Origin: Chiridota heheva
Lineage: Eukaryota; Echinodermata; Holothuroidea; Apodida; Chiridotidae
Reading direction: 5' to 3'
Length of the DNA: 64,000 nucleotides
Assembly (NCBI GenBank): GCA_020152595.1
Contig: JAIGNY010001444.1
Location: 139,501 to 203,500 of the forward strand
Both the position numbers and the translations under genes were made by a program. Position 1 is the stretch's first letter, and every line of letters starts with the position of its first letter. Shown piece by piece: positions 10,901 to 21,517 of this stretch. Under the pieces are notes generated by a model that saw only the letters and a program-made list of their open reading frames with translations, had not been told where the DNA came from and did not search any database.

Positions 10901-11356
10901 AATCCCCACTGAGCACACCCCAACTGGAACCTCGACAAGGCTGACTGGTCCCTTTTGAAACCCTCTGTGACTCACACCTCTCCCCCATCTTCTCGAGGAT
11001 GAGGATCCCATGTCTAACTTCAGTAATATCCTTATCAACATCGCCACCTGCTCAATTCCCAAAACCTCCAAACCCCAAATCATCCCCCAACCCTGGTTCT
11101 CAGATGACTGCAAAACCGCCATCAAGAACAGGAAAAGAGCCCTCAGGAACTTTAAAACTAACCCGACCACCCATAACCTTAACCTCTTTCGCATCAGCCG
11201 TGCAAGGCCAGACGCACTATCAAGGACAGTAAAACCAACACTTGGAACAACTTTATCTCTTCTCTCACCACCAACACCCCACTAAGAAGATTTGGAGAAT
11301 GGTTAACAGCTTCCACGGCAGAGTAGGCAAATCTTCCATCTCCCATCTCTCTTGGA

Positions 11357-12900
11357 ATGGAGACCTTCTCACCGCAAAAAGACATCGTTGACCACCTCGC
11401 CGCCTCTTTCAGCAACATCTTGGCCTCGACCAACTACTCCAATGCTTTCAAAATCAAAAAAGCTTGCGATGAAGCCCGGAGAATCACTTTTCCCTCTGAC
11501 AACTCCGAAAGCTACAACACCCCTCTCACCCTTTCTGAATTAAACCAAGCCATCAGCGACGCTGGCTGCACCTCCAAGGGCCCAGATAACATCCCATATC
11601 AGTTTCTGAAACACCTCCCCATCAAAGCCACCACTACCCTACTCACCATCTTCAACCACATTTGGTCCTCACACTCCTTTCCCCTATCTGGAGGACAGCT
11701 ATTGTCATCCCCGTCCTTAAACCGGGAAGGATAGCACCGACCCACCAGCTACCGACCCATCGCCCTTACTTGCTGTCTCTGTAAAATTATGGAAAAGATC
11801 ATTAATCAGAGACTAAACTGGTTCCTCGAGACCAACAGAATCCTCTCTCCTCACCAAAGCGGCTTCCAAAACGCCGCAATACCCTAGACCAGTTAATTAC
11901 GCCGACACCGCTATCCGGGAATCCTTTGCAAAAAGGAACACCTCATTGCCATATTTTTTGACCTCGAGAAAGCTTTCGACACTACTTGGAAATACGGCAT
12001 TACCCGGAAACTTCACACCATTGGCCTCAGAGGCCACCTCCCCATCTTTATTCAAAACTTCCTCTCACCCAGGCAGTTCCAAGTTCGTATTGGCCACACC
12101 CTCTCCAAGCCGTACCCCCAAGAAGAGGGCGTCCCCAAGGCAGCATCCTCTCCCCACTCTCTTCAACCTGAGCATTAATGACATCGGGAATGACCTTGGC
12201 CCCAGCATCAAACGTACCCCTCACGTGGATGACTTCACCATCTTCTACTCCTCCCCTAGCTTTCCTATTGTTGAAAATAGGCTCCAAACCAGCCTCAATC
12301 AGCTGCAAGTCTGGAGCAACAATAACGGTTTTAGATTCTCCAAAGACAAGACAGTCTGCATGCACTTTTGTCATTTCAACAACCTCCACCCCAACCCGAA
12401 CTTTGTGCTCAATGGGAATCGCATCCCTAAAGTTGAAAACACAAAGTTCCTTGGTCTAACTCTAGACCCCAAGCTCACCTACAAGCCACACATCACCAAC
12501 CTGAAACTAAAATGCAATAGCTCCCTCAACCTCCTCCGACTGCTCTCCAACACTACTTGGGGAGCGAACCGCTATGCTCTCCTCAAAATTTTCAGGCTCA
12601 CCATTCGTGCCAAGCTTGACTATGGCAATATTGTTTACTGTGTCGCTCACAACTCATACCTCAACCACATTAACACCATCCAAAATGAAGCCCTCAGGCT
12701 TTGTCTAGGAGCCTACAGGACCTCCCCAATCACTAGCCTTCATGTTGAAGCCAACGAACCCCCTTTCTACTTAGATGTAAAAAGCTTAGCCTCTCCTATG
12801 CTTTTAGAGTCCTCACCAACACCCAGAACCCTGTTTACAACCTCATTAGGTACCCCAATTTCTCCTCCCTCTTTGATAGGACTAAAACCCTATCGCCCCC
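11357..12900 (+). pseudogene. LINE reverse transcriptase domain, frameshifted
   Basis: Decayed RT in at least two frames. The stretch 11357-11734 holds SKGPDNIPYQFLKHLP, the conserved 'GPDxIP' region. The stretch 11755-11880 reads YRPIALTCCLCKIMEKIINQ. At 11949-11985 FFDLEKAFDTTW gives motif A. Motif C is HVDDF at 12222-12236, where YVDD or YADD is expected; the two aspartates are kept. After it come KFLGLTLDPKLTYKPHI and LLRLLSN, the thumb region. The enzyme would copy LINE RNA into DNA at the nicked site. Frameshifts near 11730-11950 and 12120-12180 prevent a full product. Confidence 0.88.
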
Positions 12901-13860
12901 TTCAGCTTACGCATTAAATCAGACCTCTTTCAACTTGGCATCAACCCCGCCACTCTCGGCACCTATTCCTGGCCCACTTTTCCGCCTTGGGCCACCCCCC
13001 TTCCTTCTGTCCACCTTGACCTCTCCACTTATAACAAAACTCAAACTCACCCTAATCTCTTCATCAATCTCCACAACCAAATCAAAGACCAACTCTCAAA
13101 TTACACCTCCATCTATACTGATGGCTCCAAGGAAGGCAACAAGACAGCTGCTGCTGCCATCATCCAAGACATCACCCTCAGTAGCAGGCTTCCTGACCAC
13201 TCATCCATCTTTTCAGCAGAGGCTAAGGCCATTCTCCTCGCCCTCAACTTTATTGAGTACTCTCCTCTTAGTCACTTTGCCATTTTCTCTGACTCAAAGG
13301 CTGTTCTTACTTCATTACTCAATCTTAAATGGGATAACCTCACCTGCCACCTCCTCCTCCGGAAACTCTTTTCTCCCACCCTCTGCAGGAAAAGTGTTCT
13401 TTTCTTCTGGATACCCAGCCATGTTGGCATCCCTGGCAATGACAGGGCTGATACAGCCGCTAAGCTTGCCCTTAACCTCCTCCCTTCCCCTTTTCCCAAA
13501 ACCCTCTCTGACATCAAACCGCTTATCGCTTCTCTTGTTCGTGACCGCTGGCAAACCTTATGGAACTTCCAAATTAATAACAAACTCCATGTTATCCAGC
13601 CCACAATCCCGATCAAATCCACCATCAACAACCTTCTCGATCGACAACGTTCATATTACCCGTCTTAGAATTGGTCACACCCACCTCACTTACTCCCACC
13701 TCCTTATTGGTTCCCCAACCCTCTGTAACAATTGCCACTGCATCCTTACAATCCAACACGTTCTCCTTGCTTGCCCCTGTACAACCTTCCCAGAGCTTCT
13801 CTCGCTCCCCACAACTCAATTGCTGAGTTCTTCCAAAAAAATCCTCCAGATAAAATAGTC
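12900..13860 (+). pseudogene. LINE RNase H domain and C-terminal zinc motif
   Basis: One frame is open from about 12900 to about 13660 and holds a complete RNase H1-type domain. TDGS (Asp at 13120), AEAKA, SDSKA and NDRADTAAKLAL supply the four catalytic acidic residues, with FFWIPSHVGIPGN before the last. This domain, which removes RNA from the cDNA hybrid, marks the I superfamily. A frameshift near 13660 moves the reading to another frame, where LCNNC...TIQHVLLAC resembles the Cys/His tail found at the end of such ORF2 proteins. This is the best preserved part of the element. Long serine/proline/threonine frames in the same region are shadows. Confidence 0.88.
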
Positions 13861-14117
13861 TCCTTCCTTCAGCATGCATCCCTCTACAACCATATTTAAT
13901 CCTCCTCTTCCACCCCCTCTCTACTTTGTTTTTAGTTTTACCCATGCACCTCCTCTCTCGATCACAGCTTTCTGGCTTTTGTTCTTGAATTTCTCTCATT
14001 CTTCCCCTGGTCTCTTTCCTTACTACCTCTAAAATGATCTGACCTCTCAGGCACAATTTGACCTTCGTTGTCGTGGTGCCGTTAAGACCTCATCAAACAA
14101 ACAAACAAACAAACAAA

Positions 14118-14126
14118 CTGCATCAT
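14118..14126. repeat. Right target-site duplication of the LINE
   Basis: CTGCATCAT follows the terminal (CAAA)n tail and matches 10316-10324. Confidence 0.85.
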
Positions 14127-14760
14127 ATTGGAAAAATGTAATTGCTGTTGTATTGATCCTTGATGGGTTGGGGTCCAGAGTTTGTTACTTGGTTGGTGGA
14201 TGGTGGTGCAAGGTTATGTCCTACACATAATGGGATAGTTCATTTGAAGGTCAGAGGTCAAATAATTAATTTAAAAATGGTAAATTTTATGTTGCACTTT
14301 CAGGGATAACCGTAAGTTATATTGGGTTGGTACTTTGTGGGTTGATGAAAGGTGATGCAGGTCATTTTTTAAAGGTCAGCGGTCAAATAATTGATTTAAA
14401 ATCGTAAATTTTGTTGGGTTGCCTGTTATTCAAATATCACAAGTGCAATTAGGTAGATTGATGAAGGATGATGAAAGGTTGTGTCTCAGGAATGATATAA
14501 TGCGTCACTTAAAGATTAAAGGTCAGAGGTCAAATATTTGATTAGAATAGTACATTTTGTTTCGCGCTTTCTGGGAAAACCAACAGTGATATTGGGTAAT
14601 TGGTACTTGATGGGTAATGTTACTTGGTGGGTTGGTGGAGGGTGATGTAGTTTTGTGTCTCGCACATATTGTCATTTAAAAGTCAAACATCAGAGTTCAA
14701 GTAATTGATATGAAATGATATATTTTACGTCATGTTTCCTGGAAAAATATTTGATCATTT
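14127..14760 (-). mobile_element. Family B repeat element, copy 2, second part
   Basis: Continuation of the monomer array interrupted by the LINE. Recurring phrases are ATTGGGTTGGTACTTGG, GGTTGATGAAGGATGATG and AAAGGTCAGAGGTCAAAT, with AGGTCA direct repeats at 14248, 14373 and 14520. Monomer spacing is about 125-150 bp with indels. Confidence 0.65.
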
Positions 14761-14879
14761 TACAAATTGATGTGGCAGAGGTGACAAGGTCAGCAACTCC
14801 GTGGATTGCCGTCTTGCTTTATCATTATTTGATCAACTGTGAAGAAACGTAAAGTGAATTCAACCATGTACATAAGGTT

Positions 14880-15245
14880 TGATTATCCCCTCGCCAGCTA
14901 AGTTGGTGAAGAGGGAATATAGCATCTTTACCGTTCGTTCGTTTGTCCGGCCATCCGTCCGTCTGGCCGTCAGTCCATCCGGCCTGCTATCCTTTCGGCC
15001 ATCTGGCCAAAGCAATCTTTTGTTCACTAGTAGCTAAACAATGCAGACGGCAGGACGGTCATTAGATGTCCGTCTGGCTGGAGCAATCTTTTTCACCATA
15101 GTAGCTGAACAATGCAGGAGGCCAGATGGACATTAGATGTCCGTCCACATCCACATCTAATGTCCGTCGAACCTCCTGCAATGTTCAGCTACTAGGTAAC
15201 AAAAGTTTGCTGCCCTAGGAAAGGATTTCCAACTATTTTTTGTTT
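14880..15245. repeat. CCGTCCGTC-rich dispersed repeat with hairpins
   Basis: Starts with CCCTCGCCAGCTAAGTTGG, able to pair with TGGTGAAGAGGG. It continues through a CCGTCC/GGCC-rich tract similar in style to the 5' parts of family A (39770, 51400), then a partly duplicated segment containing ACATTAGATGTCCGTC. The large palindrome 15099-15194 closes it. It is probably the end of a mobile element; no coding sequence. Confidence 0.55.
15099..15194. repeat. Long near-perfect palindrome
   Basis: TAGTAGCTGAACAATGCAGG on the left arm pairs with CCTGCAATGTTCAGCTACTA on the right. Inside it ACATTAGATGT pairs with ACATCTAATGT, with a small loop around 15141-15153. The whole folds into one hairpin. Confidence 0.9.
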
Positions 15246-15290
15246 CCGATGCGATAGCATCAGGAACCTACGCAGTCATGATGGCGTTAG
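15246..15290 (+). repeat. Family C 5'-end fragment
   Basis: GATGCGATAGCATCAGGAAC followed by GCAGTCATGATGGCGT matches the start of the family C element at 59465. The GATGC/GCATC hairpin probably marks the element end. Only the end is present here. Confidence 0.6.
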
Positions 15291-15569
15291 TGTGTATGTA
15301 TGTATGTGCGAACCTGTTTAGACCCACCAACTGATGACATTCGTATGTTTACACACCTTCAAAGCAATAACACACACACAACCGATGATGTTGTTGGTTG
15401 TTTTTAGTTCTGAAATTGGCTGTTTTCAAAACTATTATTACAAAAACACTACTCTAGTTCAGAGTTTTCACATTTCGGTACATGTCACCTGTTAGATAAG
15501 ATAAGTTAAAAATATGTGTGTAACCTAATTTTCTAATACCCCCATCCCATGTGTGTGTTGTACATTGAA

Positions 15570-15770
15570 TGGTTACCAGTAATATAGGATTATGCCCCAT
15601 CACCAGTTGTAGGGTCTACACATGTATGGGTGATTGATTGGTCACCAGTAATATAGGATTATGCCCATGTCATCAGTTGTAGGGTCTACACATGTATGGG
15701 TGATTGGTGAACGGTTATACAGGATTATGGATATGTCACCACTTGTAGGGTCTAAACATGTATGTGTGGG
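15570..15770. repeat. Tandem repeat, about 75-88-bp unit, 3 copies
   Basis: Three diverged copies share ATAGGATTATGCCC, CACCAGTTGTAGGGTCTAC and ACATGTATGGGTGATTG. Confidence 0.85.
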
Positions 15771-15784
15771 TGTGTTTACGTCAA

Positions 15785-15900
15785 CATCCAAGGTGGGGAC
15801 TTGCGGCTGTAGCACACTAACAGGATGAGGACCTTAAGTCAAAGTGAATACTAAAAAGTGGGTCCTCACTATGTTACTGTATAAATGGCCTCTAGAGGTT
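15785..15900. repeat. Dispersed repeat D, copy 1
   Basis: Shares CTGTAGCACAC, GAGGACCT, AAGTCAAAGTGA and CCTCACTATGTTACTG, then ATAAATGGCCTCTA with 21283-21396. No coding content. Confidence 0.8.
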
Positions 15901-17085
15901 GTCAGGAGGTTGTATGACCTTTTTATTTTTGAGCTTTTCCTAACTTTGTATTCAAAGTGTGATTTTGTGTGTCTGATTATACACATATGTGCATCAGCAC
16001 CTAGGCTACCATTTCCTATTCTGCAAATGCGCCCTCAATTGATGCACGCTTTTAAAGAAGTGCATAAAGATTCCTCACATTGGTGGTGTGCTACATTCAC
16101 TCACTGGCACTGCTGCATGTGAAAGCACATTTTATATACCTGACCTGGAAGAATAGTACCATTTGTGATGCTTGGTAAGTTAAAGATTGATTGTATTTCA
16201 CTATTGAAATGTATACATCATGTATCTTACTAAATGTAAGTGACAGATGGTCAGTTTTTTTGTATGTTTGTTCTTTTGTTTTCATGGGGCTAATATTAGG
16301 CTTAAGCTACTAGCCTATCATATTAAATTGATGGTGTCATTCTGTATGTCTGCAGATAGGCCTACCTTGTATATTGAAGTTATGTGACTTAATACTGATG
16401 AGAGTAGTATGTCCTAGTCTACTTAGCTTTAGAAAAGTTGCAGTTCCAGTGGTTACACTCATAGGAAGAAAAATTGGGCATAAGGGGTGGTGAAAATAAT
16501 AAATAGTAACAATTTTATGACAAAAATATCAATAAAAACAATTATGTACAAAATGTGAGTCATTGTAAATCAGCACGTGATACAAAGTTAAGGCTTTGGT
16601 TAGAATGTTTGGGATTTAGGTCCCTATGTTTAAATCAATATTAAGACCCAGTGGGTTATTGTTAAACATGACTAGTCCTATTATAGCATCTATAGCAATT
16701 AAATTCATTTTTGTCCTGATTATGCATGGGGGGTTTTCAACACATTTTCATGCAGAGCTAAAGGAATTTTGAAAGGTACTTCCTGCTTAGTTCAGTGTTA
16801 TGCAAAAAAGCTTTACTTTTTCCTCACTGACAGTCCAATTTTGGCTTGTTTGGAGCTATAATTTGAGGAATGTACCAAAATCATATAGGGCTGATTTGGG
16901 GATCATTTGAAAGAACTTGATCAATTCCTCCATAATATTGACTTTTGGGTTGGGTTTGACTTAGGTTGGCTTTGACTTGGGGGTTATTGTGAGATTTTTG
17001 GCATAAAAGTTGACTAAAAGTAGGTAAAGTAATTTCAATTTTAAACCAAAAAATTATGAGAAGTGGTTTTTTTTTTAAATACAAA
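15901..17085 (+). other. Unresolved intron sequence
   Basis: AT-rich sequence with no recognisable gene or clear repeat. A 92-codon frame at 15844-16122 begins inside repeat D and has no supporting feature. Confidence 0.5.
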
Positions 17086-17089
17086 ATTA

Positions 17090-17400
17090 AAAAAACTTTG
17101 CAAATATAACCTTTCATTTCATGACTTGTCCTTCTCCTTAAAAATTTGTTCCAGCAAATCATAACCACAAACTTACTGTAGCAAATAGTGAGACCACTTT
17201 ATCTTAATTGAAATAACCACACATTAGGGACTTCATCTATTGTTAATATGATACTCAGCACCAATTTCCACAACAATTAAGGTTTTCAGAATAAAGAAAA
17301 TAAAGATGAAAAATCTGACCCGACCTGCTTATGTGTCAGGTCGGGTCTGACTGTTTGAAACTTTAAGGAGCAGAACAACTAATGTCATTTGTGGTCTAAA
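17090..17400. repeat. Dispersed repeat E, copy 1
   Basis: Shares with 37570-37890 the order GCAAAT..T.A.CACAAACT, TTTCAGAATAAAGAAAAT-like, GACCTG, AGGTCGGGT, TGACTGTT, TTTAAGGA and ACAACTAATG. Both copies lie on the same strand. No coding frame is conserved. Confidence 0.7.
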
Positions 17401-18318
17401 TCATTGAGACAGATTAAATGTCATATCTATTCATAATTTTAAAATTTGGGAAAATTGGTGATTCTTTGTCCATTTATAAACAATTAAAACAATCACAGCT
17501 GAAAATGAAAAACGGAACATCTAACTTGAAAATGATTTATCCCCTTAAATAGCACATAATTCTGATTTGAGTTATGTACAATTATAGTTATTTCATTTGG
17601 TCTAGCCCCTTAAAGTTTGTCACCAATAAACATTACGTGAAAATAGTGAAATTGTTGATATAGATTACATGAGATGATATGATATGTGATGAGATCCTAC
17701 ACACTTAAATAGGTCAACATGGCAAAAGGCAGTCTCAAGTAAAGTAAAAAAAAATATTATTTTTCATTACTTTTCATATCATACACTACTCCCAAGTTTG
17801 AGGTAATTGCAAATATTACAGTAGGTAATTGCAAATTAACAGTATATTGCAGATTATTGCAGATTATTGCAGATTAACAGTATTTTAGATTCAATAACTT
17901 GCCTACAAACACAAAAGTTTAATTTGGGGTATTTAGTTTTCCCGCACCTGTGTCAAAATTAATAATCACAGGTCATGGTAAAGGTCAAAATGTGATAGTA
18001 AACATTCCAAAAAATCAAAAGTGCTATCATGGAATAGGGCTTTTCTTCAACATTTCTTATCACAAATTTCACAACTGGTTACCACACGAAAGTAAAAAGT
18101 ATATAAGCACAAAAAAGACAGTTTTGGATGCTGAACATGCAGTTTAAGTTAACCAATACAGTATAAAATTATGTTCATCAGGGCAAAAACTAAGGTATTT
18201 AATAGCTTTCAGTCAATATACACAGTCAATATACACATGTAGTGATGGACAAAGAAAGGAACGATTTGAGAAAAGACTTAATTTGAAAAGTTACTTAAAG
18301 TTTGAAGTTGAATTTGAA
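17401..18318 (+). other. Unresolved intron sequence
   Basis: AT-rich; contains a short run of GCAGATTATT repeats near 17845-17880. Nothing else was recognised. Confidence 0.5.
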
Positions 18319-18688
18319 ATGCCTAGTCCTTTAAGGGTTAAGTGCAACACCAGCTATTTGATTGCCCAGTCCTTTAAGGGTTAAGTGCAACACCAGCTAT
18401 TTAAATGCCCAGGCCTTTAAGGGTTAAGTGCAACACCAGCTATTTGAATGCCCAGGCCTTTAAGGGTTAAGTGCAACACCAGCTATTTAAATGCCCAGGC
18501 AACACCAGCTATTTGAATGCCCAGGCCTTTAAGGGTTAAGTGCAACACCAGCTATTTGAATGCCCGGGCCTTTAAGGGTTAAGTGCAACACCAGCTATTT
18601 GAATGCCCAGGCCTTTAAGGGTTAAGTGCAACATCAGCTATTTGAATGCCCGGGCCTTTAAGGGTTAAGTGCAACAGCAGCTATTTGT
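18319..18688. repeat. Tandem array, 43-bp unit, about 8-9 copies
   Basis: Each unit contains CCTTTAAGGGTTAAGTGCAA and CACCAGCTATTTGAATGCCC. One copy (about 18490-18515) lacks the CTTTAAGGG segment. Variation is mostly single bases, so the array is fairly young. Confidence 0.93.
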
Positions 18689-18846
18689 AGTATTCAAGTG
18701 CAAATTATATGGTGTACCACACAAACACAATTGGTTTTTTTGGCAAGTCTTATGATATGTTTTTGTTTCCGTTTTCTCCAGATGGCTGCAGATAAAGAGG
18801 GTTGATGCTTACAAGATGATTTAATCCTTGTTGCATGTGTGTGTGT

Positions 18847-18925
18847 TTATCGGCTCAGTTGGTCTATTGCATATGATTTACACCTGTTATCGGCTCAGTT
18901 GGTCTATTGCATATGATTTACACCT
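18847..18925. repeat. Direct duplication of about 40 bp
   Basis: TTATCGGCTCAGTTGGTCTA and TTGCATATGATTTACACC occur twice in immediate succession. Confidence 0.95.
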
Positions 18926-20074
18926 TCTGTTGGACAAAGTAAGTGAGTTTGCCAAGAACTTTGCATTGCAAACATATTCCATGAAATACATTTATGAGGT
19001 GATTCACATCTGCTTTACATAGTATGATAAAGTAGTTGATAATTGAGAAATGTCATGTTAGTAGCCTTTCCTTTTTCTACTAATGAAAGTGCAATGTTAC
19101 TCTGTTATTTCCTCTAACAGCTTTCGTAATTATATCCAAGGGAAAAAAATAAAACTATTGTGGGAAGAAAATGAAGGTTTCTTAATTCTTGGGAAGAAAT
19201 ACACAATAAGTAATAGTGACTTTATGACCAAAATGTTCCAGACCATTTTATACTGTATTGGAGTTATTGTAAATCAATATGTGTGATGGTTTTGGCTGAA
19301 ATTTTTGGGGTTCATTGCTCTTAAAAAATTCCTTTTGTATATGTAAATTAATAATGAAAAATGGTAGGATTGTTGAACATGTGACATCACTGATAAATCC
19401 TCATGACACTTCATGTCAATTCAGTGTTGTGAAATTAAGCATAAGTACAAAACAACATATAATGTGGGTGGTAATACATATGGTGTGGATGATGACATCA
19501 TTGGCAAGGGAAATCACACAAAATATTAGCATCCAAACAGCTGTAAACGGATAACTTGAGAATGAAATTATTTTTTAAGATAACTTTTTGAAGTTAGTTC
19601 CTTTGTTTATCCTATATCACAAATCTGCTGATCAAATTGATCAATATTGACTTTGTACATTATACTCCCTTGAATGATTCCAATAGTGTCAACTATTGAA
19701 TTGAAATATACTGAGTGTAAATGTCAGTAAATAGGTCTTGGATTTTAATCCAAGATATATCAAATTATGTGATAGCCTGGGATATCCATTTTCATAGCTG
19801 CATCTTTAGGTATGTGCTAGCTCATTAAGTGCTTTTTTATAAAACAATGTCAAGAATTTACCTTATCATTTACTACTTAACAGTGAATAGGTTTCCTGGT
19901 ATTTTTACAGTCAGTTGTCAACTTGTCATTAGCTAACGTGTTGCGTTTTTTATATTGCAAATGATACAGTATCATAGGAAATTTCATCTTTTTCTCCATT
20001 TCTCACCTAGCACACTGATAGTGTGGACATTCTTTAAACTGCACAGTGGGTAGATTTAAGCACAAAACAGCAGA
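18926..20074 (+). other. Unresolved intron sequence
   Basis: AT-rich sequence without a convincing gene or repeat; short open frames at 19083-19286 and 19315-19554 have no family features. Confidence 0.5.
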
Positions 20075-20895
20075 TTGCCTATGTTTGTATCATACATTTT
20101 GGCCTATGTTTGTATCATACATTTTGGCCTACGTTTGTATAATACATTTTGGCCTACAGTATGTTTGTATCATATATTTAAGCACATAACAGCAGATTGC
20201 CTATGTTTGTATCATACATTTAAGCACATAACAGCAGATTGCCTATGCTTGTATCATACATTTAAGCACATAACAGCAGATTGCCTATGTTTGTATCATA
20301 CATTTAAGCACATAACAGCAGATTGCCTATGTTTGTATCATACATTTAAGCACATAACAGCAGATTGCCTATGTTTGTATCATACATTTAAGCACATAAC
20401 AGCAGATTGCCTATGTTTGTATCATACATTTAAACACATAACAGCAGATTACCTATGTTTGTATCATATATTTAAGCACATAACAGCAGATTGCCTATGT
20501 TTGTATCATACATTTAAGCACATAACAGCAGATTGCCTATGTTTGTATCATACATTTAAGCACATAACAGCAGATTGCCTATGTTTGTATCATACATTTA
20601 AACACATAACAGCAGATTGCCTATGCTTGTATCATACATTTAAACACATAACAGCAGATTGCCTATGCTTGTATCATACATTTAAGCACATAACAGCAGA
20701 TTGCCTATGTTTGTATCATACATTTAAACACATAACAGCAGATTGCCTATGCTTGTATCATACATTTAAGCACATAACAGCAGATTGCCTATGTTTGTAT
20801 CATACATTTAAGCACATAACAGCAGATTACCTATGTTTGTATCATACATTTGGGCACATAACAGCAGATTGCCTATGTTTGTATCATACATTTTT
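20075..20895. repeat. Tandem array, 42-bp unit, about 17 copies, with 25-bp start units
   Basis: The array opens with short units of about 25 bp (GCCTATGTTTGTATCATACA TTTTG). It then changes to 42-bp units in which AAGCACATAACAGCAGATT has been added. Because 42 is divisible by three, the plus strand stays open for about 300 codons with a CLCLYHTFKHITAD peptide repeat; this is not a gene. Confidence 0.94.
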
Positions 20896-21282
20896 CATGT
20901 TTCAAAAATATGTATTGTGTGGTAACTACCCATACTTTTTTTTCTTTCAAGAAAATCTTTACAGTCATGACATTTCAATGAAATAGCTCATCCTTGTGCC
21001 TTTCATTTATGCCATCAACTTATTAGCATAAAGCAAACAAATTATGATTGAGTGTGTTATTACTCAAATTTACAGTATACAGTTAGTATGCCGCACAAAA
21101 ATTGCAACTTTAAAAGTGCTCTCAGCTGAAAAGTGAGGGTGTTTTTAGTGTGAGTCTCTCACTCTCACTTTTAAATAACTTACACAATAGGTGTGTTGAA
21201 GGACTTCCTGCTTCTCATAATCAAGGAGTTTTATTTAAGAAATAAGCTGCATAGTGTTATTGCAAGATTTCCTGTGTTTACA
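20896..21282 (+). other. Unresolved intron sequence
   Basis: No gene or clear repeat recognised, apart from a small GTGAGAGT/ACTCTCAC palindromic tract near 21135-21170. Confidence 0.5.
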
Positions 21283-21400
21283 TTAATATAAAGGTGAGGA
21301 CTTGTGACTGTAGCACACCAACAGGGTGAGGACCTCAAGTCAAAGTGAGGACTAAAAAATGAGTCCCCACTATGTTACTGCATAAATGGCCTCTATGTAC
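21283..21400. repeat. Dispersed repeat D, copy 2
   Basis: Second copy of the element at 15785-15900, about 85% alike by eye, same strand. Confidence 0.8.
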
Positions 21401-21517
21401 ATTTGAACTACTTGATCTACACCTATTGTTATCAAACTTTTCTGCACACATCTCAAGTGGGTGATGTTGGGGCTAGTTTAGCACTACGATTATTATTTAT
21501 ACCTGAGAAATAAGGGG

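Larger units (their letters stand above)
10325..14117 (+). mobile_element. I-superfamily LINE retrotransposon, 5'-truncated, degraded
   Basis: A 3,793-bp insertion, cytosine-rich unlike its surroundings. In order it carries an apurinic-type endonuclease (from 10333), reverse transcriptase (about 11360-12900), RNase H (about 12900-13650) and a C-terminal Cys/His motif, and ends in (CAAA)n. A LINE with endonuclease, RT and RNase H in one ORF2 belongs to the I superfamily. ORF1 and the start of the endonuclease are missing, which is normal 5' truncation during target-primed reverse transcription. Several frameshifts and the HVDD active site show that it is dead. It inserted into a family B element, with a 9-bp target duplication. 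A second copy (ORF1 part) is at 62731-64000 and a short copy at 55147-55931. Confidence 0.9.

Noticed and set aside
12935-13858. 307-codon Ser/Pro/Thr-rich frame in the LINE
   Set aside because: Mostly a shadow frame; the true RNase H frame over the same bases carries TDGS, SDSKA and NDRAD. Only its last part (Cys/His motif) is real coding.
13272-14056. Minus-strand frames of 80-143 codons over the LINE 3' end
   Set aside because: Antisense shadows of the C-rich ORF2.
18768-18806. Acceptor-like TTTTCTCCAG followed by ATGGCTGCAGATAAAGAG as an upstream exon of the nested gene
   Set aside because: It stops after eight codons from that ATG and has no donor giving the required phase 2.
20075-20986. 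303-codon plus-strand frame with CLCLYHTFKHITAD repeats
   Set aside because: 42-bp tandem array; no conserved protein features outside the repeat period.
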